DNA of 64,000 bases from Herbidospora yilanensis (lineage in GTDB: Bacteria > Actinomycetota > Actinomycetes > Streptosporangiales > Streptosporangiaceae), in the NCBI RefSeq assembly GCF_001570565.1, contig NZ_BBXE01000017.1, forward strand, positions 124,001 to 188,000, read 5' to 3'. A program made the position numbers and the translations under genes. The notes below the pieces were generated by a model. The model was not told the DNA's origin, searched no databases, and saw nothing but the letters and a program-made list of their open reading frames with translations. This document shows, one piece after another, positions 26,181 to 33,531 of the stretch (its first letter is position 1; each line of letters opens with the position of its first letter).

Positions 26181-27097
26181 GCGGCGGCCCCCTCCATCCG
26201 CCGAATCCACTCCGGCGACTCGATCTCGAAACGCGCCAGGGCGTCTTCGTCCACCTCGGGACGCCGCACGCGCAGGACCCCCTGCTCCTCGGCCAGCGGA
26301 TCGGCCACGACATCCCCGGCCAGAAGCGACATGGTCCCGAGTCCGCAAGCGTACGGCAATTCCGGCAGCGCGGCGGCCAGCGCGAGCCCCGCCGCCAGGC
26401 CCACCGAGGTCTCCACGGCCGACGACACGACGGCCGGCAGGCCGCACGCCTCCACCACCCGCAGGGCGTTGGCGACCCCGCCGAGCGGCTGCACCTTCAC
26501 GACCGCGATGTCGGCCGCCTCGGCCGCCCTGACCTTCAGCGGGTCCTCGGCCTTGCGGATCGACTCGTCGGCGGCGATCGGCACGTCGACCCGCCGCCGG
26601 ACCCGGGCCAGCTCGCCGAGGGTCGCGCACGGCTGCTCGACGTACTCCAGGGTGAACCGGTCGAGTTCCTTGATCGCGCGGACGGCGTCGTCGGCGTCCC
26701 AGCCGCCGTTGGCGTCGACCCGGACCCGCCCGCCCGGCCCGAGCGCGTCGCGCACCGCCTCGACCCGGGCCAGGTCGTCGGCGAGGGTCTGGCCCGCCTC
26801 GGCGACCTTGACCTTGGCCGTCGCGCAGCCCGAGGCGCGCACCATCGCGGCGGCCCGCTCCGGCCCGACCGCCGGCACGGTCGTGTTCACCGGCACCACC
26901 TCGCGCACCGCCGCCGGCCAGCCCTCGAACGCGGCCTCCCGCGCGCACGCCAGCCACCGGGCGCACTCGGCCGGGCCGTATTCGGGGAAGGGGGAGAACT
27001 CCCCCCACCCGTGGGGGCCCCTGATCAGGATGCCCTCCCGTGCGGTCTGCCCCCGGAACCGGACCACCATGGGAATCCGGAATACCCGCAGCTCCAC
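26177..27097 (-). CDS. menC: o-succinylbenzoate synthase
   Basis: About 306 residues from the GTG at 27095-27097 (VELRVFRIPMVVRFRG), preceded by GGGAGGG. Enolase-superfamily features are the lysine pair region ATAKVKVAE, the metal ligands in RVRVDANGGWDADDA, VEQP, and ADESI, and the later VVKVQPLGGV. It dehydrates SHCHC to o-succinylbenzoate in menaquinone synthesis. Its end overlaps menD by 4 bp. The start faces menE with only 45 bp between them, so the two transcripts share a very small divergent promoter region. Confidence 0.95.
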   Translation of the reverse strand: MELRVFRIPMVVRFRGQTAREGILIRGPHGWGEFSPFPEYGPAECARWLACAREAAFEGWPAAVREVVPVNTTVPAVGPERAAAMVRASGCATAKVKVAEAGQTLADDLARVEAVRDALGPGGRVRVDANGGWDADDAVRAIKELDRFTLEYVEQPCATLGELARVRRRVDVPIAADESIRKAEDPLKVRAAEAADIAVVKVQPLGGVANALRVVEACGLPAVVSSAVETSVGLAAGLALAAALPELPYACGLGTMSLLAGDVVADPLAEEQGVLRVRRPEVDEDALARFEIESPEWIRRMEGAAA

Positions 27098-27142
27098 GCC
27101 GCCCTCCCCGCTCTCCGGCACCGGCCCGGCTACCCTGACCAG

Positions 27143-28249
27143 GTGGTCGATCGTCCGGTGCACGCCCTCATCCTGCCGCCAGGTCCCGCCCTCGCCGAGG
27201 CGGTGGCCGCCGCGCTCGACGGCGGCGGCCCGGCGATCCTGCCGGTCGCGCCATCGTTGCCCGACCGGGCGGTCAGGGCGCTGTTCGACACGCTGCGGCC
27301 GACCCATGTCACCACACCCGGCGGCACGAGCGTGCTCCCGGGGGGCGTGCCGGCCGAAGACGACACCGCCGTGATCATCGCCACATCGGGGTCCACCGGC
27401 GTCCCGAAGGGGATCGAGCTCTCGGCGCGGGCGCTGCTGGCCTCGGCGCGGGCCTCGCTCGACCGGATCGGCGCCGGGCCCGGCGACCGGTGGTTGTGCT
27501 GCCTGCCGCCCTCCCACGTGTCGGGGCTCCAGGTCATCACGCGGGCCTTGTTGTGCGGCACCGACCCGATCGTCCACGAGTCCTTCGACCCGGAGAAGGT
27601 CATGGCCGCCGGGGCCGACCACGTCTCGCTGGTGCCGACCCAGCTCCGCAGGCTGCCCGACGTGTCGGCGTTCACCACGATCCTGCTGGGCGGCGCCCCG
27701 GCGACCGCCGACCTGAAGGCCCGCCATGCGCGGATCTTCCACACCTACGGCATGACCGAGACCTGCGGCGGCTGCGTGTACGACGGCCGCCCCCTTGACA
27801 ATGTAGATCTCAAACTCGACGCGGAGGGCCGGGTCATGATCGCCGGCCCGATGCTCATGAACGGCCACCGCCTCGGCCCCCGCCTGAGCGGCCCGTGGTT
27901 CACCACGAGCGACCTCGGCGAGATCGACGACGGCGAGCTGCGGATCCTGGGCCGGGCCGACGACGTGATCAACACCGGGGGCCAGAAGGTCGTCGCGGGG
28001 GTCGTCCAGAACGTGCTGGCCACCCATCCCAAGGTCCGGGAGGTCGTGGTGGTCGGCCGCCCCGACCCGGAGTGGGGGCAGATCGTGGTGGCCGTCGTGG
28101 CGGGCGAGGCGACGCTGGAGGAGCTGCGCGGCCATGCCAAATCGGAACTGCCCGCCTATGCCGCGCCTAAGGCGTTGGTCCAGGTCACGGCGCTTCCTCT
28201 GCTCCCCAACGGCAAACCCGATATGGTCGCCATACGGAACCAAGTATGA
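27143..28249 (+). CDS. menE: o-succinylbenzoate-CoA ligase
   Basis: A 368-residue ANL-family ligase from the GTG at 27143 (VVDRPVHALILPPGPALAEA). Motifs include TSGSTGVPKGIELSARALLA (P-loop), YGMTETCGGCVYDG, the Asp motif TSDLGEIDDGELRILGRADD and the C-terminal Lys region PNGKPDMVAI. It is short for an acyl-CoA synthetase, as actinobacterial MenE proteins are. It activates o-succinylbenzoate as the CoA thioester in menaquinone synthesis. A TACCCT hexamer ends 6 bp upstream of the GTG and no ribosome-binding site is evident, so the mRNA may be leaderless. A longer frame upstream is rejected because it overlaps menC. Confidence 0.93.
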   Translation: MVDRPVHALILPPGPALAEAVAAALDGGGPAILPVAPSLPDRAVRALFDTLRPTHVTTPGGTSVLPGGVPAEDDTAVIIATSGSTGVPKGIELSARALLASARASLDRIGAGPGDRWLCCLPPSHVSGLQVITRALLCGTDPIVHESFDPEKVMAAGADHVSLVPTQLRRLPDVSAFTTILLGGAPATADLKARHARIFHTYGMTETCGGCVYDGRPLDNVDLKLDAEGRVMIAGPMLMNGHRLGPRLSGPWFTTSDLGEIDDGELRILGRADDVINTGGQKVVAGVVQNVLATHPKVREVVVVGRPDPEWGQIVVAVVAGEATLEELRGHAKSELPAYAAPKALVQVTALPLLPNGKPDMVAIRNQV

Positions 28250-28265
28250 CAATCATCCGTCATAC
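28244..28265. promoter_or_regulatory. 7-bp inverted repeat GTATGAC-N8-GTCATAC
   Basis: A perfect inverted repeat, GTATGAC at 28244-28250 and GTCATAC at 28259-28265, overlaps the menE stop codon and lies 31 bp upstream of the small secreted or anchored protein gene. The 8-nt AT-rich spacer puts the half-sites about 15 bp apart, the usual geometry of a dimeric repressor site. It could also act as a weak transcript hairpin. Confidence 0.4.
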
Positions 28266-28296
28266 GATCAGGTAGCCCGACGAAAGGAAGCAGACC

Positions 28297-28596
28297 ATGA
28301 TCCCGACCCCGAGGATGCTGATCTCCGCAGGGATCGTCGGTGTCATCGTCGTCGGTGGCGTGGCCGTGGCGGCCACCGCGTCGGCCGGGCGCATCGAATT
28401 CGAGCAGCAGCGTTTGCTCAAGACCGTCGGGGGCACTGCGGAGGAGACCGTGCCCACCCCGGAGCCCGTCCCGTCCAACGTCGTGGTCAGGGAGCTGGAG
28501 ACCGACCCCGAAGAGGTCGGCGGCTACTGGACCCCCGAGAACCTGGAGCAGGCCGAGCCCATGCCGATCCCCCGCGTCGAGGTCACCCTCAACTGA
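28297..28596 (+). CDS. small signal-anchored hypothetical protein
   Basis: A 99-residue protein starting MIPTPRMLISAGIVGVIVVG, with a GAAAGGAAG site in good position. One N-terminal hydrophobic segment (ISAGIVGVIVVGGVAVAATA) ends near ATASAG, so it is either cleaved by signal peptidase or anchored outside the membrane. The rest is acidic and proline-rich (EETVPTPEPVPSNVVVRELE, DPEEVGGYWTPENLEQAEP). No enzyme motif is seen and I do not recognise a family. It lies alone between menE and the sigma factor gene. Confidence 0.7.
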   Translation: MIPTPRMLISAGIVGVIVVGGVAVAATASAGRIEFEQQRLLKTVGGTAEETVPTPEPVPSNVVVRELETDPEEVGGYWTPENLEQAEPMPIPRVEVTLN

Positions 28597-28632
28597 CCAG
28601 ACCGCCCATTTCCCTGCGGTCTAGGTAACACG

Positions 28633-28657
28633 GGAACAAATATCCGGCGTTGGCGTT
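28633..28657 (+). promoter_or_regulatory. ECF-sigma-like promoter GGAAC-N16-CGTT upstream of the sigma factor gene
   Basis: GGAAC at 28633-28637 and CGTT at 28654-28657, separated by 16 bp, match the general ECF sigma promoter pattern. The site is about 95 bp before the sigma-70 start codon. In Streptomyces the principal sigma gene has a SigR-type promoter of related form, so stress input into this gene is plausible. Confidence 0.4.
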
Positions 28658-28752
28658 CTTACTAAGGCAGCCGAGTTGGCGCGTGGTCGCCCGGGCGTGC
28701 CTGAAGCCATCGACGACGAATCTTTGATCTCCGCGAAGGAGGAGGTGTCCTC

Positions 28753-29991
28753 ATGCCCCGAACCGCCGTGGCGACTGCCTCGCCCGCGCGTGAGGCTGTT
28801 CCGACGACTCTCGACCAGCTCCTGGAGCGGGGCCGCAAGCAGGGCCGCCTTTCCCTGTCAGAACTGCGCGAGGCGTTCGTGGACGCCGGGGTGAGCGCGA
28901 CGAAGGCCCGCGGGATCCTGCGCGGCCTCACCGAGGCCGGGGTGAGCCTCGCCGAAACCACCGAAGACACTACGAAGGTTACGACCCCTGTCAAGGACGA
29001 CGAGGAGATCGCCGACGCCGAGATCGAGGCCGAGGCCGCCGGCGTGGTCGACCTCGACGACACCTCGTCGGCGATGGGCGACTCCGTCCACACCTACCTG
29101 AAGTCGATCGGCCGCCGCACCCTGCTCACCGCCGCCCAGGAGGTCGAGCTGGCCCGCCGCATCGAGGCCGGCCTGTACGCCGAGTACAAGCTCGACCTGG
29201 CCGAGGAGAGCGGCGAGCGGCTGTCGGCCGTCGAGCGCGAGGACCTCGAATGGGTCATCGAGGACGGCCGCCGCGCCAAGGACCACATGCTGGAGGCCAA
29301 CCTCCGCCTGGTGGTCTCGGTGGCCAAGAAGTACACCGACCGCGGCATGGCCCTGCTCGACGTGGTGCAGGAGGGCAACCTCGGCCTGATCAGGGCCGTG
29401 GAGAAGTTCGACTACACCAAGGGCTTCAAGTTCTCCACCTACGCCATGTGGTGGATCCGGCAGGCCATACAGCGCGGCTTCGCCGACTCCGCCCGGACGA
29501 TCCGGCTCCCGGTCCACGTGCTGGAGATGCTCTCCAAGCTCTCCCGCGTGGAGCGTGACATGCACCAGCGCCTCGGCCGGGAACCCACGCCGGAGGAACT
29601 GGCGGTGGAGCTCGACAGGACGCCCGACCAGATCGAGGAACTGCTGCGCACCAGCCGCCAGCCGATCAGCCTCGACAGCACCATCGGCGAGGACGGCGAG
29701 ACCCGGATCGGCGACCTCATCGAGGACGTCGACTCCCTGGAGGCCTCCGAGGTGGTCGACCGGCAACTGCTGGCCGAGCAGCTCAAGGGCGTGCTGAACA
29801 ACCTGTCGCCGCGGGAGGCCAAGATCATGGCCCTGCGTTTCGGCCTGGCCGACGGCAAGCCCCACACGCTCGACGAGATCGGCAAGCACCTGGGCCTGAC
29901 CCGCGAGCGCATCCGCCAACTGGAGAAGGAGTCCCTCTCCAAGCTCCGCCACCCCAGCAACGCCCGCCCGCTCCTCGACTGGGCGAGCTAG
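28753..29991 (+). CDS. RNA polymerase sigma factor, sigma-70 group 1/2 (SigA/HrdB-like)
   Basis: The 412-residue protein begins MPRTAVATASPAREAVPTTL behind AGGAGGAGGTG. Region 1.1-like sequence (TLDQLLERGRKQGRLSLSEL) comes first, followed by an acidic linker. Region 1.2 is SVHTYLKSIGRRTLLTAAQE, and region 2 holds LRLVVSVAKKYTDRGMALLD, FDYTKGFKFSTYAMWWIRQA and IQRGFADSARTIRLPVHVLE. Region 3 is present, and region 4.2 is LGLTRERIRQLEKESLSKLR. All core regions are intact, so it should direct -10/-35 promoters. The GFADSARTIRL stretch differs from the usual MADQ(A/S)RTIR of the essential factor, so a group 2 paralogue is possible. Confidence 0.93.
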   Translation: MPRTAVATASPAREAVPTTLDQLLERGRKQGRLSLSELREAFVDAGVSATKARGILRGLTEAGVSLAETTEDTTKVTTPVKDDEEIADAEIEAEAAGVVDLDDTSSAMGDSVHTYLKSIGRRTLLTAAQEVELARRIEAGLYAEYKLDLAEESGERLSAVEREDLEWVIEDGRRAKDHMLEANLRLVVSVAKKYTDRGMALLDVVQEGNLGLIRAVEKFDYTKGFKFSTYAMWWIRQAIQRGFADSARTIRLPVHVLEMLSKLSRVERDMHQRLGREPTPEELAVELDRTPDQIEELLRTSRQPISLDSTIGEDGETRIGDLIEDVDSLEASEVVDRQLLAEQLKGVLNNLSPREAKIMALRFGLADGKPHTLDEIGKHLGLTRERIRQLEKESLSKLRHPSNARPLLDWAS

Positions 29992-30038
29992 CAGAACCTC
30001 CCGGTACGGGGTCTGGCTCCCGACCCGCACCGTCCCTC

Positions 30039-30076
30039 GGCCGGCCCGGCCACCACCTCGCTCGGCCGGGCCGGCC
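30039..30076. terminator. bidirectional terminator between convergent genes
   Basis: A perfect 13-bp inverted repeat, GGCCGGCCCGGCC (30039-30051) and GGCCGGGCCGGCC (30064-30076), with a 12-nt loop. It lies in the 94 bp between the sigma factor gene (plus) and the VOC gene (minus), whose 3' ends face each other. There is no T-tract, as is common for actinomycete terminators. Confidence 0.75.
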
Positions 30077-30085
30077 AAAGCCCGT

Positions 30086-30862
30086 CTACGAGGTCAGCTC
30101 GATCAGCGACAGGACCGCGCCCGCCGGGTCGGTCACCACGGCCGCCCAGCCCGAGGGCAGGTCGAACGGCGGGACCTGGACGGTCCCGCCCAGGTCGGCC
30201 ACGATCCGGCAGGCCTCCCGGCAGCCGGCGACCGCGAAGTAGACCATCCAGTGGGGCGGGATCTCCGGCGGCCACGCGTCGGTCATCTCCACCATCCCGG
30301 CCACCGTCGTCTTCGACCGCCTGAGGTCGAACTCGGTGTAGCTGCCGCTGCCGCTCAGGAACGGCGCCCGCCGCGCGTGCCAGCCGAACAGCCGGCCGTA
30401 GAAGGCGGCGGCCTCGTCGACGTCGCGGGCGGCCAGTTCCGTCCAGCAGAAGGCCCCCGGCGCCCCGCGCACCCCCGCGCCTTCGAGGGCGACCGGCTCC
30501 CACAGGGCGAACTCGGCCCCGGAGGGGTCGGCCAGGACGGTCCGCCACCCCTGTTCGCGGCCCTCGTCGAAGACCTGCTCGGGCCCGGCGAGCACGCGGG
30601 CCCCGGCGTCGTCGGCGCGGCGGGTCGAGTCGTCGATGTCGTCGGCCGCGACGTGGACCAGCCAGGCCGGCCCGCCGGGACGGGCGGGGCCCAGCCCGGC
30701 GACCGGCTCGCCGCGCAGCAGCGCCGTGGAGTGGCTGCGCCCGCGCGGCTCGAAGTCCCAGCCGAACACGCCGTGGTAGAACTCCTCGCTGAGCGCGAGA
30801 TCGGCGGTGCCGACCTCGACCCAGCACGGCCGGCCCGCCGCGTATCTCACCCGTCCGGGCAT
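30086..30862 (-). CDS. VOC family protein, two tandem glyoxalase-like domains
   Basis: A 258-residue protein starting MPGRVRYAAGRPCWVEVGTA. Two vicinal-oxygen-chelate modules are visible: residues 8-125 (PCWVEVGTADLALSEEFYHG, FGWDF, ending WRTVLADPSGAEFALWEP) and 135-258 (FCWTELAARDVDEAAAFYGR, LFGWHA, ending AVVTDPAGAVLSLIE). The pattern WxELxxxDxxxAxxFYxxLFGW is typical of actinomycete VOC proteins annotated as glyoxalase or hydroxylase-like. Specific activity is unknown. The gene stands alone, convergent with the sigma gene. Confidence 0.9.
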   Translation of the reverse strand: MPGRVRYAAGRPCWVEVGTADLALSEEFYHGVFGWDFEPRGRSHSTALLRGEPVAGLGPARPGGPAWLVHVAADDIDDSTRRADDAGARVLAGPEQVFDEGREQGWRTVLADPSGAEFALWEPVALEGAGVRGAPGAFCWTELAARDVDEAAAFYGRLFGWHARRAPFLSGSGSYTEFDLRRSKTTVAGMVEMTDAWPPEIPPHWMVYFAVAGCREACRIVADLGGTVQVPPFDLPSGWAAVVTDPAGAVLSLIELTS

Positions 30863-30924
30863 CTCTCCGGCCTCCCTGACCCAAGGTAATCCTTAGACGG
30901 CGCGGCGTGCCGGTCCGTTGACGC

Positions 30925-30939
30925 CCCGGACATTCCGGG
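30925..30939 (-). terminator. short hairpin after the 133-aa hypothetical gene
   Basis: CCCGGA-CAT-TCCGGG forms a perfect 6-bp stem with a 3-nt loop, 10 bp beyond the end of the minus-strand gene at 30950-31351 and ahead of the VOC start. A weak terminator is likely. Confidence 0.4.
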
Positions 30940-30949
30940 TGGGTATTTG

Positions 30950-31351
30950 TCAGCGGGCCGAAGCGGTCACCGGACGCGGCAGCCGCACGATACCGGTCAG
31001 CCGGTTCTCCTCGCGGAGGGTGCGCAGTTTGCTCACCTCGGTGGTCCACTTGGCGCCCTCGGGGGTCGCCCGGCCCTTGCGGCGGCGGATGCGGTCGTCG
31101 TAGGCCTTCACGCCGAAGGTGGCCCGCTGCGCCGCCTCGGCGGCCCGGAGGGCGGCGGTGAGCGCCTGGTCGTAGGCGATGCCGGCCTCGCGCAGCTCGG
31201 GGCCGGACGCGTGGGCGGCCTGGCGGGCGCGCAGGCGGGCCTCGGCCTGCCGGGCCTTGTCGAGCAGCTCACCGTAGCTCTTGGAGATCTCCTGGTCGGC
31301 GTGGAACCTGACCTCCGCCTCCCGGCTCACCCGCGGACGGAAAAACGCCAT
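30950..31351 (-). CDS. hypothetical protein, charged helical
   Basis: A 133-residue protein starting MAFFRPRVSREAEVRFHADQ, with a GAGAGG site upstream of the ATG at 31349-31351. The body is rich in Arg, Ala and Glu and looks almost entirely helical, possibly coiled-coil (ISKSYGELLDKARQAEARLR, then ELREAGIAYDQALTAALRAA). The C-terminus ends in TREENRL-TGIVRLPRPVTAS. No signal peptide or membrane segment is seen. I do not recognise the family. It is divergent from the TetR gene, with an operator-like palindrome between them, so it may be the regulated target. Confidence 0.7.
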   Translation of the reverse strand: MAFFRPRVSREAEVRFHADQEISKSYGELLDKARQAEARLRARQAAHASGPELREAGIAYDQALTAALRAAEAAQRATFGVKAYDDRIRRRKGRATPEGAKWTTEVSKLRTLREENRLTGIVRLPRPVTASAR

Positions 31352-31383
31352 CGTCAACCTCTCAGTCCTGATTGAAACGCACT

Positions 31384-31400
31384 GGTCGACAGCGTAGACC
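31384..31400. promoter_or_regulatory. putative TetR operator
   Basis: GGTCGAC-AGC-GTAGACC is an inverted repeat with one mismatch in seven, in the 84 bp between the divergent hypothetical gene and the TetR gene. This placement is typical for TetR autoregulation. Confidence 0.45.
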
Positions 31401-31435
31401 CTCCCCTGTCCGGCCGGGATGGCAGGATGATCCGC

Positions 31436-32002
31436 ATGCCTGCCAAGCGACCTCCGACCCCGCTCTCGCGCGACCGCATCATCGACGCCGCCCTCCACAT
31501 CGCCGACGGGCAGGGCCTGCGCCGGTTGACCATGCGGCGGCTGGGCGACGCGCTCCAGGTCGAGGCGATGGCCATCTACCACCACCTCCCCCGGGGCAAG
31601 GAGGCGCTCATGGACGCCCTGGCGGAGCACGTGACGGCCGTCCAGGTGGAACCGAGGGAGGCGCCCTGGCAGGAGATCGCCCGCGACTGGGCGCGGGCCG
31701 CCCGCGCCGCCCTGCTGGAGCATCCCGGCGTGTTGTCCCTGGCGCTGACCAAACCGCCCAAGGGCACAGCCCTGACGGCCATGGCGAGCCAGGTCGAGCA
31801 GCTCCGCGACGCCGGCCTCGACCGGGCCCAGGAGGCGGTGCAGACCCTGCGCGCCTACGTCTACGGCGCGGTCGCGGTCGAGATGCAGGCCTCGGGCTGG
31901 GCCGATCCCGACGCCGAGACCGAGAAGGCGCGGGTGGCCACCGGCGACGCCGACTTCGAGCGCGGGCTGACCGCGGTGCTGACCGGGCTCGAAAGCTCGT
32001 AA
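31436..32002 (+). CDS. TetR/AcrR family transcriptional regulator
   Basis: About 188 residues starting MPAKRPPTPLSRDRIIDAAL. The N-terminal HTH reads DRIIDAALHIADGQGLRRLT and MRRLGDALQVEAMAIYHHLP, with the typical Y-HH-recognition end. The C-terminal part (MDALAEHVTAVQVEP, then RTLRAYVYGAVAVEMQASGW) resembles the TetR_C ligand domain. I use the ATG at 31436, about 10 bp after GCAGG; an in-frame ATG three codons earlier is equally open. The ligand is unknown. The divergent 133-aa gene is the nearest candidate target. Confidence 0.9.
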   Translation: MPAKRPPTPLSRDRIIDAALHIADGQGLRRLTMRRLGDALQVEAMAIYHHLPRGKEALMDALAEHVTAVQVEPREAPWQEIARDWARAARAALLEHPGVLSLALTKPPKGTALTAMASQVEQLRDAGLDRAQEAVQTLRAYVYGAVAVEMQASGWADPDAETEKARVATGDADFERGLTAVLTGLESS

Positions 32003-32161
32003 CGGGTCATTTACCGAAGTGACGGCGTGTCGCGCTTGGGGTGTTATCGTGCATGGGGCACCCTTGTGTCGTAGGTCACACGCATGACCACACCCCCCTA
32101 CCAGGGTGTGGGCGAAATCGTCCGAACGGGCTATGTCCTTGTCGAGTGACCTGGCGCACAC

Positions 32162-32188
32162 TGGTGTAGGCCGACAGTGGTGTAGGCC
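32162..32188 (+). repeat. two 11-bp direct repeats upstream of the DUF5999 gene
   Basis: TGGTGTAGGCC occurs at 32162-32172 and again at 32178-32188, a 16-bp period, about 95 bp before the DUF5999 start. The 279-bp spacer 32003-32281 contains no gene that I can support. It also has a GTGT...ACAC imperfect palindrome near 32066-32081. The repeats look like a regulator-binding site. Confidence 0.5.
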
Positions 32189-32281
32189 AATTTGCGTCAA
32201 CTCAACCCCATACGCTCGTCCCCCACATGGCTGGGCGGATCCACGTCACGAGCGACACGAGAAAGACACGGAGCCCCGGCG

Positions 32282-32482
32282 ATGTGCCCTCATGAGCCCG
32301 GCTGTCCCAGCGCGGAAGCGCAGGACCGCGAAGCCGCCCGAACGGTCGCGGCCCACCCCGAACAAGGGTGGAGCCTCCTCTGCAACGGTGTCGTCCTCTT
32401 CGAGGACACCGGCGAGCTGCTCCCCAACGGGGCGATCATCGCTCCGCACCGGCCGACCGACATGGCCATCACCGCCGCCTGA
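32282..32482 (+). CDS. DUF5999 family small protein
   Basis: Sixty-six residues from the ATG at 32282: MCPHEPGCPSAEAQDREAAR, then VVAHPEQGWSLLCNGVV-like sequence (TVAAHPEQGWSLLCNGVVLF) and EDTGELLPNGAIIAPHRPTD. This matches the small actinomycete family with MCPHxPxCP and GWSLLCNGV(L/V)xFxDTGELLPDG, conserved across Streptomyces and relatives. The N-terminal Cys residues and CPH could bind metal, but the function is unknown. GGAG lies 9 bp upstream. A longer frame from 32192 is less likely because family members start at MCPH. Confidence 0.85.
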   Translation: MCPHEPGCPSAEAQDREAARTVAAHPEQGWSLLCNGVVLFEDTGELLPNGAIIAPHRPTDMAITAA

Positions 32483-32500
32483 CGCGGCGTCCACGGGGGA

Positions 32501-33091
32501 TCACCGGCGCGCGGCCAGCCAGCGCGCCACCTCCGCCCCGACCAGGGCGGGGTTCTTCCGGAGATCGTGATTCTCTCCGGGCAGCACGACCAGCCGTTCC
32601 GCGTCCGCCTCGTCAGGCACCCCGAACGGATCACGGTCACCGTTGATGACCAGCACCCCCGCCTTCGCGCCGCGCAGCTCGGCGGCCCGTGACCTCTCCG
32701 GGTGACCGGGCGGGTGCAGCGGAAACGCCAGCGCCACCACCCCGACGGCCCCCACCTCCCCGGCGGTACGGCAGGCGACCCGCGCCCCGTTGCTCCGCCC
32801 CCCTTGGGCGACCGGCAGACCCGGGAAGCGCTCCTTGACCGCCGCGGCGATGGCCACCCAGCTCTCGTCCTGCCGGGCGGCCGACCCCGGCGCCCGCGCC
32901 CCCCGCAGCCGGAACGGCTGGGTGATCCTGGCGACGGCGATGCCCTCGGCCAGGCAGGCGTCGCGCACCGCGAGCAGGTCGGGCGCGTCGACTCCCCCGG
33001 CCGACCCGTGGGTCAGCAGCAGGACCAGGCCCGCCGAACCGGGGTCGTCGATCTCCGCCAGCCCCGGCCCGTGAGGTGTGTCGATCTGCAT
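32501..33091 (-). CDS. alpha/beta hydrolase, KANSL3/TEX30-like
   Basis: A 196-residue protein starting MQIDTPHGPGLAEIDDPGSA. The oxyanion region is LLLTHGSAGGVDAPDL, the nucleophile elbow QGGRSNGARVACRTA (GxSxG as GRSNG), the acid VLVINGDRDPFGVPDE and the His VVLPGENHDLRKNPALV. The order and spacing fit the compact TEX30/KANSL3 type of alpha/beta hydrolase, also called dienelactone-hydrolase-like. The substrate is unknown. The gene is convergent with the DUF5999 gene and divergent from the small membrane protein. Confidence 0.85.
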   Translation of the reverse strand: MQIDTPHGPGLAEIDDPGSAGLVLLLTHGSAGGVDAPDLLAVRDACLAEGIAVARITQPFRLRGARAPGSAARQDESWVAIAAAVKERFPGLPVAQGGRSNGARVACRTAGEVGAVGVVALAFPLHPPGHPERSRAAELRGAKAGVLVINGDRDPFGVPDEADAERLVVLPGENHDLRKNPALVGAEVARWLAARR

Positions 33092-33185
33092 AACCGCACG
33101 TTATCGCGGGTCCATCCGCCGCATGACCGCCGTGTCATCCGAATGGATGATGACGCCCCACAGGCGTTGTGCCACATTTGTGGAC

Positions 33186-33521
33186 GTGCCTGACACATCT
33201 CTTCCGCATGAGGACCTGCGCGCCACCCTGGCTGCCCGCCGCGATCTGGGCCCCGCCTACGAAGACGCGCTTGTCGACTCGTTCATCGAGAAACTCGACA
33301 ACGAGATCACCGCGCGCGTTCAGGCCGAGGTGGCCCGGCGCGGGGAAATCAAACCCGCCAAGCCCGACAACAGCCACATCCCGATCGCCCTGGGGTCGCT
33401 GGGCATCGGCGTCCCACTGACCGCCATCGCCGTGAGCCAGGCCGGCAGCTTCGGCCTGATGCTGGCCTGGGGCGGCATCGTCCTGGTCAACATGGCGGCG
33501 GCGATCCGCCGCAAGCGCTGA
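33186..33521 (+). CDS. small integral membrane protein, hypothetical
   Basis: About 111 residues from the GTG at 33186 (VPDTSLPHEDLRATLAARRD). The first 65 residues are soluble and helical (GPAYEDALVDSFIEKLDNEI, ARVQAEVARRGEIKPAK). Two hydrophobic segments follow (IPIALGSLGIGVPLTAIAVS and FGLMLAWGGIVLVNMAAAIR), ending in RRKR. The LPHxDLxAxLxARRxLGPxYExALxxSF pattern is one I associate with actinomycete hypothetical membrane proteins. No RBS is clear, so the start is tentative. Confidence 0.75.
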   Translation: MPDTSLPHEDLRATLAARRDLGPAYEDALVDSFIEKLDNEITARVQAEVARRGEIKPAKPDNSHIPIALGSLGIGVPLTAIAVSQAGSFGLMLAWGGIVLVNMAAAIRRKR

Positions 33522-33531
33522 CCCTCGCAGG

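Noticed and set aside
33090-33104. ATAAC-N5-GTTAT repeat at the alpha/beta hydrolase start
   Set aside because: Five-base arms overlapping the start codon are expected by chance.
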